Below are positions 1-11,900 of a stretch of DNA of 64,000 nucleotides, one piece after another. Below the pieces are notes generated by a model. That model was not told the origin of the DNA. It worked only from the letters and a program-made list of their open reading frames with translations, and searched no databases. Source of the stretch: Prinia subflava (taxonomy: Eukaryota; Chordata; Aves; Passeriformes; Cisticolidae); the NCBI RefSeq assembly GCF_021018805.1, contig NC_086247.1, positions 5,401,230 through 5,465,229 of the forward strand, in the 5' to 3' direction. The translations under genes were made by a program, and so were the position numbers. Numbering within the stretch: the first letter of the stretch is position 1; each line of letters begins with the position of its first letter.

Positions 1-3000
1 AGGACAAGAGCAGAGATAGGAAGAATAAAAAAATATATAAATCCTCTGAGATTACGTGAGTGTATTAATCTGTACATAGCCTACCATACCTCCTTTTCTG
101 AAGCAACAGCACCAGAAGGTTGTTTTCATTTCTGTCCCTAAACACAGTGAGCATCATTAAATAGTTCAATGCAATTAGTAAAGAAGGTAGCTTTATCTTA
201 ATCATTCTGTATCTTCATAAAAAATCCTTGCAGTGTCATATGAATTGTCAGTACAATATGGAATGAAAACCAATAGGCACAAAACATGAAAGGTTAGGTC
301 ATGTAGCTTCTGAGAAAGAAGTAGTATAGGAAAAATAAAAGCCTGTGTTTTCAATTTTAAAAGAGCTTAGCAAATTCCTTTTTGTGAGTTTGTTGCTAAT
401 GCAGAGGAGACTTCTCTCTGAAGGTCAAAATACTGTGAGTTTCAGGTGTTTATTTACAAACATAAACACATATTTATTTTAAAAGAAAACATGGATCTTC
501 TTTGACACAAAGTTTTCAAGCGTGCTGTGTGTTTGGATTTCATTTTCAATCGAATCAGGTTTAGTTTGCAATATAACAATGTTTACCAAGTGTGTGTTTC
601 CATGAAATGTCTTGTGTTTTTAATGAAGAAGATAGATAGGTATACACTCCCAGAAAGCTCCCTGTGGTGAAACAGAATGGGATGTCATGAGAATGATTCA
701 GGATGGAACAGAAAAGAAAGAAATGCAGGCTCAGCTCTGTGGGAGAAACAGTGTGGGGAAGAAGATAAAGAAGTTATGTAGGCAAAAGGAAAACCATAAA
801 AGTCATTAAAGAGTTTGGATGACAAATATTAAGCTTTGTACAGGAGAGATGATTCTTACCTAAATGACTATTCCAAAATTAATAAGCTGAGATTTAAAAC
901 CTCAGAAAGAAGCAAAGCTTGCAGTGGCTGCAGTGATGGAGAACACGTGGACAAATGCTTAAGGTGGAAGATCCACGGTGCCAGGTATGGCAAAATAATC
1001 AGAGAATTTCTGATTGCCTCAGACAATCATATGTCTCAGACACTTGGAAATCTCTCTGAATATGCCTTAGACACTTGCAAAGAAACACAGAGGATATTCC
1101 ACCACGGTTGTGGAAGGAAAAGAATAAGTAACAGACATTATTAGGAAGAAAAGGCCATTCATGTATGAATGTAAATTTCATGCACAGAAATGCCTTTGAC
1201 CCTAATCAATAACTATTTTACCCAGTTCCTGTCTGAGCTGCAATACACATCTTAAATGGAGATGTCACGTGATGATGATAGAAGGCTGCAAAAAATATTT
1301 GGAAGTCACATTTTAAAATTTTTTTAATGCAATCTTGCTGGAAATTTCAACTGAAAATTGTATTTGATTTCTCTGATTGTGTCAAACAAGGCTGTCAATT
1401 AATCTGCCAGACATGAATGAAAAATGTACCTCTTATTTTATTTGACTGCTGGATTGTCCCATGGGTATGAGACAGCAAAAGTGGGAAAAGGCCAGTTCAG
1501 TTTTTGGGAACTGGAGGGTTTGGGAGACAGAAACGAATGCTGAGTGATGGCTTGTCATCAAAAGAAAGCCAAAACATGTTAAAGGGGTGAAAGGAGGGCA
1601 GATCCTGGAGGGACATGAATGTGGTGGTGGTGGTGTCTAAAAGGAGACACCAGAGTTACAACACAAAGGAACTGAATGATGGCCCAGTGCAGGAGCTGAA
1701 GGAATTGTCACAACGGTAAATAAGAGCCATTGACCAGCAAATGGACCCCTCAAGATGATTGTCAATGGCAACAGAAGGAACCAGACTGCAAGGGTGCTGC
1801 TGCTTTGCTAAATAAAACAGTTTAGGCATCGATCTCCAGCCCAGAGGTCAAATGCCGAGGGGTTGTTCCTCTCCTTCCCTCAGCTCACACTGCCCTCAGG
1901 GAATGGTCCCTGGCAGGTGCTTGTCCTAAACCTGCCTGAAAAGCTGCTAATTGACATTCTACATAGACCACAGCAAACTCGTGCTAACAATTAGAAGCCC
2001 AGAATCACAGTTAACATTTAAGTCCCTATTTTTATGTAGTAACACATCTCACCCAATGAGACAGGACACAGAGGAGATTAAAAATGCGAAACAGGCCGTG
2101 CCATCAAAGTTTAAATGTTGGAAGAAGGGCTCATATATTCAAAGATGGGGGTGAAGAGTGTGTTCCTGTTGTACCTGGGAGACAGGCATGAATACAACAG
2201 GCATTGAATAAGGAGAAGAGAATTAGGCTGAAAATGAGCCAGTCAGAAACCCTGGAGTGATGGGGTCAAGAGGGCAAGTGAAAGAGAAAGAGATCAAGGA
2301 CAGGGGAGACAGCTCTGAGTCAGCAGCACTGGAAGGAAATCAAGTCAATGTCTCTCCCATGGCCCAGGGTCCTTTTATATCATTTCTCTGCAGTGCTAGC
2401 AGCAGCAATATTTGCTGTAGCAGATGTGGATTTAATTAATGTGCAGCTTATTTCTTTCTCTGGGTCACTCTGAAACCTCAAACAGAGGGCAAGAGTGTGT
2501 TTGGGGAATTGCTTGCAAATTCAGATGGGGTAAGGGGAGACAGCAGGGTCAGTCCTGGAAGCAGTGGGGTGAAGGAAGCAGCGATTGCTGCCTCTCACCC
2601 TCATCTCTCTGCTGAGCTCAAGAGTAGGACTGAGACATGATTGGGGGTTTTTTTTCTGAAATTGGAGCGCTGGACACTATGCCCAGCACAGTCTTGAGGG
2701 ACTTTTACAGCAGCTCATTAACTTCCAGACTGTCACGTTTGCATGGCTGTGTAGGTCACTACAGAATTTATTTTCACCTCAGTTTTCCTGAACCCACAGA
2801 AGTCCACTTCCACGGGAGGTGTTTCCCTAGAGAGTGCTCTGTGATAGCAAAGAGATGTCACAGAAATGGATTGAAGGGATGATGTCAGCAGTAAAGGTCT
2901 GCTTTTTTTTCTACATGTCTCCCCCTTGCCTCTTCCAGACATTTTGACAAAACTTGGCACTACCACAATTGGCATCTAAAAATATGATTTTAAAAAATAC

Positions 3001-3406
3001 TGAAAAGTTAAGACCCTGGGGGAAAATACTAAAATTTGTCTTTGTCAAATTTTGTGGGAGTAAAAGGTAAATTTTTAGAAAGATATGAAGATTCTTTTTT
3101 TGACAGATAGACATATGTCTGTTGAATAGGATTGCAAAAAAATTAATGGAAAGATTCACTCTATTGGAAAGGTTGGAGTGTACAATGAGATCAGAATAAG
3201 CATTTCTATTTTAATGTTATTCCTGCAGGGTCAATACCTGATCACAGCAAGGAAATTCTGGGGACAATTCCATATCAGAAAGCCTGAAGCAGAGGTAGCT
3301 AGGCTTTCTCAAAAGGGGCTGAACCTTTCAAATATATTTTTGGCTGACACAAGATTGATTGAGTGTGATCAGTTCACGTGAGTCTTGGTTTAGAAAGACA
3401 GGTATC
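1..3406. other. Unique non-coding DNA, nothing recognised
   Basis: AT-rich single-copy-looking sequence. The open frames here (longest 102 codons, plus strand from 836) are short, have no recognisable domain and are not bounded by convincing splice sites, so I do not call them genes. A small GTG-type microsatellite lies near 1620-1636. No CR1, LTR or RNA gene was recognised. Confidence 0.6.
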
Positions 3407-4066
3407 TGTCAGGGAGAGTTGGAGCTCCCCTGGGAATGGTGAATGTAAACCCCCTCCTTCCAAATTATTATAATTTCAAAATTAGGAGCTTTCAGGCTAA
3501 AATATGGGAATAGGAATAACAGTTCTTTACTAGGAATATTAAAAAATACAAATGCACTAGTACAAAGACCAAACAAGAAAACAAACAAAAGTCCTGGAAA
3601 ATCTTAACAGAGTCAAAGATATGACCTGACACCCTGTCAGTCAGGGTGTTGGAAGCAGTCCAAATAAATCCTCCTGGAGTAACAGAGGTTGTTCTGTGAA
3701 ATAGAGATGATCCTGTAGAAAAGGGTCCAGTGCTGGTGAGATGGGTCCGGTCCTTCTCTGGGAATCCAGTGGAAAAGAGGCTGTTTGATGGTCCAATGTC
3801 TCAGTTTTTATCTTGGTAGGAATGGCTGGCTCCTCCTCACTGGGTGGAGCATCTCACAGTGGGATGATGTAATGTGTCATGTCACTGGTGAGCCTTAATG
3901 GCCCATTAACAGAAGATATCCCCTAAGGGTGGACAGTGGTGAAAGAGACAAGAAACACTGCCCCACCTGGTTTTAACAGATGGCCTATTATCAGAAGGGA
4001 TCTGCCCTCCTCCCCCCTGGAGTTACAAGAGATAAAGAAAAAACGTCTTCCCAACTCCTTTCAACA
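3407..4066 (-). mobile_element. Solo ERV-type LTR, antisense (passerine type)
   Basis: Read on the minus strand, this roughly 660-bp segment begins TGTTGAAAGG and ends CTCCCTGACA, so it has the TG...CA ends of a retroviral LTR. A TATA-like ATAAAAAC lies on the minus strand near 3803-3814. The run of motifs (a GGAGTTACAAGAGATAAAG stretch, several GCCTATTA/GCCCATTA steps, and a hairpin at 3629-3649 with an 8-bp ACACCCTG stem) matches a family I recognise as common in songbird genomes, probably an ERVL-class LTR. No internal retroviral region (gag, pol or env) is present on either side, so it is a solo LTR left by recombination. The 5-bp flanks (GTATC and GATGA) do not match, so the target duplication has decayed or the ends are slightly misplaced. 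The family name is from memory and needs a repeat-library search. Confidence 0.7.
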
Positions 4067-5034
4067 GATGAAATAGAATACACATTTTTTGGTTACTTAA
4101 CCCAAGACAACATGTGACGGAATGGAAAATGACAGCAGCACTGCAGAATTGCTAAACAGCTGATTGAGAAGAAACTGGTGAAGTAATACCACTAATGGGA
4201 AACATTGGCAAACATGGGATAATTCCAGATGAAGGTTTAAGCGAGTCTGTAGAGGCAGTATTAGCAAAGATTCCTCTGATTCCTCTGCTTGCTGCTGTCT
4301 GCATTCCTGATATCATTTTGCAGCACATTCCCTGCTGAGCCTCCTTCTGCTTCAAAACCCTTCCACGATGACACCAGACTTTGGCCAGGACCTATAGATG
4401 TGCCTGCTAGCCCAGATCTATAGGTTCACAATCTGACATGGTGGAAAGGAAGCTTTGCAAAGTCCATTTCCAAGCTCCCATGTGAGGCTCTGAAGGGTGA
4501 CTGTGCCTTATGAAGTTACTGGCAATGGAAGGTAATCATTCTGCTGTAGGTGGTTGGTATAGTAATTAGTTGGACTGAATTTGGCCTGGCTGATTTATAA
4601 TAGAAGACAATAAAGTATTTTGGCTCCAGCTACGGGGTCATTAGTTTTTTTAATTCCCAAGGCAATGCAGAGCAGTCTCTGATAACTGATTTCTTGCTCC
4701 CTCTTTCTTTCTCTTTAGAAATATCTCATTTGTTAAGTGGCTGCCCCACTCTTGAAGCTCAGCCAGGTAGCAACAGAGAGATTATATTGAAGTGTTCATA
4801 TTGAAAGAAAGCACTCAGAGCTAAAAGCACTGCCAAGGGCTTGTTCAAACTCAACTTTAGGAGGTTGATTTCTCATGGAGGATGGGTTGTCCCCCATTCA
4901 GAAATCAAATATGAAGCAACATTTATGAAACCCAAAAATGTCTAGTGTCAGAACATAAAAAGTCAGTTCTACTTCATAGCTAGAAATGAACTCATTTGCA
5001 AAGATTTTGGGGACATGGTTTAAGGCTGCTCTTG
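4067..5034. other. Unique non-coding DNA
   Basis: No repeat, RNA gene or convincing exon seen. The single short open frame on the minus strand (4152-4355) has no recognisable features. Confidence 0.55.
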
Positions 5035-5097
5035 GCAGTTCTGGGTCAACAGTTGGACTCAATGATCTTAAAGGTCTTTCCTAACCTAAATGATTCC
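5035..5097 (+). mobile_element. CR1 LINE 3'-end fragment
   Basis: The stretch GTTGGACTCAATGATCTTAA followed by AGGTCTTTCCTAACCTAAATGATTC is the terminal part of an avian CR1 retrotransposon in sense orientation. CR1 copies are typically truncated at the 5' end, and this one keeps only about 60 bp. The usual tandem octamer tail is reduced to a single degenerate unit. There is no coding capacity. Confidence 0.7.
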
Positions 5098-6000
5098 AAA
5101 AGTAATCTTTATAATGAGGTCATTCATTTATATTATGGTTCTGCTATGGAAACTCCTCTCTAAGGTTCGAATATATTTTATCTAAAGAGAGAGATGAATT
5201 ACTGCTACTTACCAAGATAGACAGCCCTCCAGGAACAAAATTCCTTTTAAAAAAATTCCTTAAAAATATTCCTTTAAACATAAATTTGTGTTAAAGAGTT
5301 TCCTGCTAAGATGTGAGGTTACAAGTGGGTAGATGGACTGAGATAGGACACTGGACTCAACATAAAGAGGAGGGTTTTTTATGGCTCAGCAAGGACTCTT
5401 AGGGATGTCTTCAGGGCATCACCCACACCCTGGGAAAGGGGTCCATGCCTTTCTATCAGTTGTAATGACACTAAAGCGACCCAACAATGCACTGTACAAC
5501 CTGCTTGTCTTTGACAATGCAAAGGTGCTTCACCTCCCCACTGGCAAAATTGTGTACGTCCTGGAGGATCTGATCAGGGAAGATGCCACTGAGCAAAAAG
5601 GTCCTTTTATTCCAAAAGGCCTTTTTACATAACCAGTTGGCTTAAAAGAAAGTTCAAATACTCCTTCAGTGTTCCATCCTCTTTTTGTGAATGGTTCATT
5701 CAGAACTAGTTTTTTTTTGTAGGTGCATCAGCCCTGTTTTTTCACTCCATGTGTTGAAGTATCAACCACTCACCAGACCCTCACAGTCACTGTACAAGAT
5801 CAAAGGTTCTACTGGCTCTGTTCCCACTCTTCTACTTCTTTCCCTTTCAGAGACTTCCTGAGTCACAAATTCTTGCTGCGCCTTCTCAGTGCATTTCTCT
5901 TCAGTGGACTTAACTCACTGTGACACCATGAAGACTTGTGCACTCAAAATTACTCATTCTTTCTCTGCAGTGCCCAGTGTCCCTGTGCAGTCCTATCCCC
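5098..6000. other. Unique non-coding DNA with one isolated ORF
   Basis: An 83-codon plus-strand frame runs from 5381 to 5632. It has a fairly protein-like middle (asparagine, leucine, valine and isoleucine interspersed with charged residues) but matches nothing I recognise. It has no clear polypyrimidine tract plus AG before it and no GT donor consensus after it. I treat it as chance. The remainder has no recognisable repeat. Confidence 0.5.
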
Positions 6001-6125
6001 CACTCCCCAAGAAAAACGACCCAAAAACAAAACAAAACAAAAAACCACCAACAAAACACTGCCACCAAAAAACCAAAACCAAACCAAGCCCTCAAACAAC
6101 TCCTCCTAGAAAGCTACAAACCAAA
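6001..6125. repeat. A/C-rich simple sequence (CAAAA-type)
   Basis: Low-complexity stretch of CAAAA, CCAAAA and CCACCAAAA-like units on the plus strand. It explains the lysine/threonine/proline-rich translations of the open frames that cross it (for example 5938-6459). Confidence 0.85.
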
Positions 6126-6631
6126 ACCCGAAACCCACAGTTCTCAGCACAGACGAAGTAAAACAGCACATTTCCTAATTGAAATCTATAAAAGCTCAGA
6201 TTGTTGCAACCCAGGAGAGATTTTAATTGAAAAAGAAATCTTTAGAGCTGTAGGTGTTTTCAATTGGCAACTTCCAGGTGTTGTCCACCTAAGGGGTAGG
6301 ACGGGATATATTACAAAACGTCTATTGATGGTGTGTTCCCCCCTCCCTTTGTTTATTTGGAAGTGGAGGGAAAATGGTGGCCAGTCTGGTTGTGAGAAAG
6401 GAGAAGGATGTTCCCTTAGCTCTCTCCATTGGGTTGTTTTAGAAATTAGTAAAGAATAAGAAGAAACAAATCTTCTTCATCACAGAGAGAGTCCGTAAGA
6501 GGCTCCAGCACCACTCAGCTTCAAGCCAAGAAAGCAAGTGTTGGTGAAGCTTTGTCTTTTCCATTCTCAGTTAGTGTCCTGTACAGCCAGAGATACCAAG
6601 GAAGATGGGATAAAATTTCTTCACTGATAAG
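6126..6631. other. Unique non-coding DNA
   Basis: No repeat or gene recognised between the A/C-rich tract and the solo LTR. Confidence 0.5.
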
Positions 6632-7388
6632 TGTGGTGGTGTGTGTTTTTCTTTTGTGTTTCTTGGCCAGCCTTTTATTTCATTTGTGTGTTAGATATGA
6701 AGTTTGTCTCCCCTAGACCTGTCCTCCCCCATTCCTGGAGGCAGGCACTGTCTCTCATTTGTATTGGTTTGTTCTATTCTTAGGTTCTATGCCCTAATTG
6801 TTATGCATATTGTTATGTGTCAATCCCTTTACTTGTCAGCTGGCCACTCCCTTGAAGTTTCCCTATTTGTCCTTCAGCATTTATCCCTTCTCTAATCTCC
6901 TCATTTTTCAGTTGTCAATCCCCTGTACCCCTGCCCCTGTTTCTAGAGCCTTCCCTGCCAATCTTCCCCAACCTGATGATCATTTGCTGTCCTGTATTAT
7001 TCCCCTCCCTTTGTTATTCCCCATTGGATTAAATTCTGTATTCCCCGCCTTAAACTCCTCCGTGAGTGTACTGTCATTGGTTGCTTGCTTTGTGCCGCCC
7101 CCTCCATAAAACGCACTGTCAATGCCCTGCTCAGGGTTCTTGGGTTTTAAGTTCTTGGGGTTTGGTGCTTGGGCCTTTGCTCTTCAGTTGTCAGCACCTT
7201 CAATAAACCTCCTTAGTTCACCCCAAGAATCCGTCTCATTCTCTGCCTCATCTCTGCACCCCAGAAAGCGACTGCTGAGAGCATCGGAGTCCCTGGGCAG
7301 GGAGCCACAAACTCCCCAAGGGGAAAGTGTCCTGCCCCCTTGCTGCTGTGCATCGTGGACATCAAGAGCATGCACGCAGACCACGACA
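6632..7388 (+). mobile_element. Solo ERV LTR, sense orientation
   Basis: The segment starts TGTGGTGGTG and ends CCACGACA, giving imperfect inverted TG...CA termini. Inside it shows an ordered LTR layout: a pyrimidine-rich U3, a TATA-like CATAAAA at 7105-7111 after a CCGCCCCC box, an AATAAA polyadenylation signal at 7202-7207, then a U5 that runs to the end. The flanks are GATAAG (6626-6631) and GATCAG (7389-7394), a 6-bp match with one mismatch, so a probable target-site duplication. Six bases would fit an ERVK-like (class II) integrase, but this is inference. No retroviral genes flank it, so it is a solo LTR. Length is about 757 bp. The open frames inside (6704-6895, 6798-7109, 7122-7403) are incidental. 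Confidence 0.72.
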
Positions 7389-8249
7389 GATCAGGAACTG
7401 TGACAGTAGCAGATTACTTTTTGTGGGATCAGATGGAATTATACCTTTCTGTCAAGATTTACCAATTTGACAGCTCCTTAGCAAAGTTTTAGGTAGGTCT
7501 GTGCTAATTTCCTACATACATTTAACTGGGAATGTTCTAATTTTTCTGACATGTATAGAGCATTACAAAAAAATCCCAACAAATATTATGAACAAGAAGG
7601 AAGTAATGGAAACATCTGTTTGACTCCATGGGGTTTTTTGACTGAAGAACTTGATTCCAGTGGAAGAGATTTTTATCTTGGTGAGACCTGAAGAAAAGTA
7701 TCAAGTAATCAAAGGGGCTTAAACAAAATCAGTATTTCCAAAATACTTCTTCATTTTATTTCAAAGATTTTTGAATATTATAGCAATCTCAAGAATTTTT
7801 AAATAGTTACTTACCTTTTACTCTCTTGAGAACTCTTCTGTTGGTTCTCACCATCTTTCTAAACTCAAGCGTTTGGCATTTGGAATCCTGTGGGACTGTT
7901 CAAAAACAAAAGCATCCATATGAGCTGGTTTCACTCCATTAGCATGGAGATGTCTTCCACCTGCTTTGCACATTTTCCAGCCTTACCATCTCTTCCATAT
8001 TGTGTTGTTATCTTGTGTGTCTCTGGGGTTGTTTTTTTGTACATTTGAAACTGATCAAACCTCCTGAGTTTTTGTTGTCATATCACAGGATGAGGTGAAA
8101 TGCTCAAGAGACAAGCAAAGGCAGAATGAAACCTTCACATCCCGTTTGGTCACTGTTCCTTACTGAGCTGCCTGATGCCTCCCATTGGGGTACCACCAGT
8201 GTGGAACAGTGAATTTTCCTTTGTGGACTCTGAAACTGTAAGAGACCAA
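7389..8249. other. Unique non-coding DNA
   Basis: AT-rich, no recognisable repeat, exon or RNA gene. Confidence 0.5.
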
Positions 8250-8905
8250 CTGTATCAATTAATGTTCAGAAGTCCATGGAGCCTGATGGGATTCATCCCA
8301 GAGTTTTGAGGGAGCTACCAAATGTTATGGTAGGAGCCATCTCTCTCATCTATGAAAGATCTTGTGAGTCTGGAGAGTCCCTGTTGACTGGACACTTGCC
8401 AGTACTATTCCAATCTAAAAAAAGGCATAAGGAAAGACCCAGGGAACTACACAGAAGGGTTTTTCTAACTTCAATTCCTGTAAAAAAATATGGTGATGAT
8501 ACAGAGTACAGTTGAAAGGCGTTTAAAGAAAAATAGTCATCAGGCACAGTCAACATGGGTTCATAAAAGGAAACATCTTTTAAAATAATTTGATATCTTT
8601 CTATGTTAAAGTGACCCTCCAAGTGGTTGAAGGGAAGGTAGTGTTTTTGGGTTTCAGTGAAGCTTTTGGTACTGTCACTCACAGCACCCTTGTGGATGAG
8701 CTGTCCAGCTGTGGGATGAGTGGCTCATGGTGAATTGCCTGAAGGGCACAGCTCAGGGGGTTGAATGTGGCTACATCTGGCTGGTGACTGGACACCAGAG
8801 GTGTTTTTCTGGGTTCAAACCTAGGTCCAGTCCTGTTCAATATATCTACCAATGATCCAGATGCAGGAGTTGGATGTGCCATTAGCAAGTTTGTCTCCTT
8901 TCCTC
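8250..8905 (+). mobile_element. CR1 LINE internal fragment (decayed reverse transcriptase)
   Basis: This is the middle part of CR1 ORF2, in sense orientation. Translation from 8276 shows the block PDGIHPRVLREL, typical of the CR1 reverse transcriptase. Further on (near 8650-8710) comes a degenerate counterpart of the FDTVSH-type block (read as AFGTVTHSTL), then a LFNI-type block near 8837. The frame is broken by stops and shifts (the first ORF ends at 8515), so no active enzyme is encoded. Homology fades near 8905, just before the catalytic DD box would be expected. Neither CR1 end is present, unlike most copies in the window, so the copy was truncated or interrupted after insertion. Confidence 0.8.
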
Positions 8906-11900
8906 AATTACATATGAAGGAAGGAAGTACATTGATAATTAAGTGGCTAAGATCTGTAATACTTCAAATCTGCAGGAAGTTGGTGAATCATATGTTGCTC
9001 TCTCCTGACATCAGAGGTGTCTATTATATTGATTAAACCAGTACTTCAACTGTGCCAACACCTGGTTGTCCAATCACACAGTAAATTTGAATTTGAATTA
9101 CTCCCTTTCCTATCTGCTTTGCTTCACTGAATTGCTAACGATGACATAGCTGTTTGTAAAAAGTATCTGGTGGAGGTGTTGCTTGATTCTTTATGGTTTT
9201 CAAACTAGAGATGTATGAACCATAGCTCTATATTCAGTACACTCTCAGGAACAGGCTCTGGAAGATTTTGTCACCCTTTACAGTGAGCCAAAGGTACTGA
9301 GGGTGAATTCACTAAGAACTGGTGAGACCAGCACATATCTGAAGGTTGGTTACAGCTGTGGGGCTGGGTTTCTTGGAGATCTGTTTCTTGATCATTTTTA
9401 AGAGCACTACACCTTCAGTAAGCCAAATAGTTTTGAATGTGCCTTTAACTCTGTCAAAGAACAATGAAGAGTCTGTGCAAAAAAAAAAAAAAAAAGCTGG
9501 AGTCTTTGATTTGAAAAAAAAAATAATAAGGCTTCTCACCTTCTCTGGCAAAGACATCAAGGCAACCCTCTATTTCTGACATCTGTATTTACTGAAGAGT
9601 AGTATGAAGCTGTAATTCTTGAAATTGAGAGTTTTATGTATTTTTCTTTTTCTGTAGTTTTATTTTTCTGTATTTTTCTTTTCCTTGTTTTTCTAGAAGA
9701 TAGCAAATACTCTCTCAGTTTGCTAAGCCCATCATGCAGGGCTTAGCCCAGGAACTAATTTGCCTATCAGTCACTCAGCCAGCTCTATATTTGTGTTTTC
9801 AATGGAGACTTGATTGCATAGACTCAGTGTGGGGTAGATGGTGTCTGGCTCCCAGTGATATACTTGGAAGGATTCTGTATGTGAAAGTATATTCAGTGGG
9901 TGATGAAGTGAAAATGCATGATTTAATTCCATCCTTGTTTGATTCAATGTTTGAGTAAAATGGTAGGAAGTGTTGACTGCAGATCAACACAAGCTTTGCA
10001 ATCCTGGAAAATTCCATGGGGAGAGCATCCATTCATTTGTCCTGCTCTGCTTCATCGGACATAGAAGGACCTTATTACAACAGTAACTGTGGTTTTATGG
10101 TAAAAAAAACCCCATGGCTTACTTTCCTCCTTTAGCAATCAGCACTCAAAATTATTTTAGGGGAGAAAGTGTGGCGTTGGGATTCTGCATCCAGGGTTTA
10201 TTGCCTGGATTGGAAAAAACAGACCTTGTTAGCTTTTCCCAATGGGATGGAAACCTGATCTCCTGTTGAATGCCTACTAAAGTTTAGACTGAACCTGTGT
10301 GCCTGAAAATGGCAGGATTTAGACATACTTGCTACTAAAACAAGATAGTGTGTTATACTACTGCAGCACATTCCTTGGCTCTGAACACCACTCTGGATAT
10401 TTTTGGGTTAAATTTTTCGTTCCCCTCTTTTGTTTTTTGGATAACTAAAAGGGAGTTCTCTAGAGAGCCAACCTCACTTACTCCATATGACTCCTATTTA
10501 TGAAGAAGTTCAGGTGTTTTTGTATGTCCTGCAAAATAGAAATTTTCCTTGGAGAGAAAGACTTCAAGGTTAATTGGAAAAGCATAAAGTGTGACAATAG
10601 CCCATGTGACACAGACTTGTTAGAGTAAAGGCTGTCATGGCAAAGTGGATTACTCTTGTGTTTTCTGTGACTTAGGAAGGAAAAAAGTTGGAAAGATGTG
10701 AAGCCTCTGATCCATACACAGTGGGGCTGTAAAGGTTCATCACACATATTTAACCCAACCCTTTGCAAAGGGCAGATGGCAGAATTTTACAACGTATTTG
10801 TTACAGAGTCCATTTTCCTGCAAATCTCCAAGTCTTACTTTTAGGATTCAGATGTTAACTCCTATGCTTTTTCTTCTAAACCATGCAGTGTTTGTGAAGT
10901 GCTTGATAGAAAAGGGAGTATTTGAAGGAAAATAATAAGGCAACCCACTGCAGGTTTCTGGAAGTTTCCTTGAAGGCAAAATCTCCATGGCAAGATGAGA
11001 AAACAAAATTTGAAAACATCAGTTATTCTCACTAGCTCTGAATGAGAGGTGAAGTGAGGGAAGTGCACAAAGTGAGCTTTTGGCAAAGGAGGACAGGTAA
11101 GGGGTTACTGAGACACAAAATAAGCCCATGGCAGGCCAGGAAAATGGCCTTTGAAATCTTATGTCAAGCAGGCAATGAACATAGCAGGACTGCATTCATC
11201 AAGAGCAGGGAAAGTGCTGTTCCTGGTCAGAGACTGATAAAGGAAGACAGGGAATGAGCCTTAGGTATGTGCAGATATAGCAAAATTTCTGTGCAATTAA
11301 CCTGCCAACATACAGACTAAATGTAAGGACTTAAATATTTGCATTTGATTTTAAGGCCTTGCAAGATTAAACTTTTTGTTGCAAGCAGAGAAATTAATAA
11401 ATCCACAGTGATGAAGAAAGCAAAGGAGGTCAAACTTTTAGGGGGAGTTTGCCCATAATTCAGCAGAAGTTTTAGGGCTGTTGATATGTATTGTCACATT
11501 CTTAATATAAAGCAGTACGTACAGAAAAACTGTTTCCAAATGCATTTTATTATTTTCAGTTTTTTACAAAAAAAGCTTTTTCAGAAGGGATTCTGAAAAC
11601 AAACAAAAAATCATTAAATATTTTCAAACATGAGATTTGTAATTAAGAACAGTAAAAACCAAACAGCCCCCCTAATTCCCATATAATTAAACACAGCCTT
11701 TTATAATAACTGTTTTTTCCTACTGGTTTAAATCAACAATAATTTCATTTGGGGAGAGCATGCAAAAGGAAGAGAAAAATGTTGGCTTTCACAAAACATT
11801 GTGTAGAAGTCATGGAGTGCATGGCACTAAGTTCAGGGCAAGGATCTTCTAATCAGTCAGTAGAAGTGCTCTATATGTCAGAAAAATAAAAATACCTTGA

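Noticed and set aside
5381..5632. 83-codon ORF with protein-like composition
   Set aside because: No acceptor or donor consensus at suitable places and no recognised family. Not enough to call an exon.
5938..6459. 173-codon plus-strand ORF
   Set aside because: Its N-terminal third is the A/C-rich simple tract, and the rest shows no family. Treated as chance.
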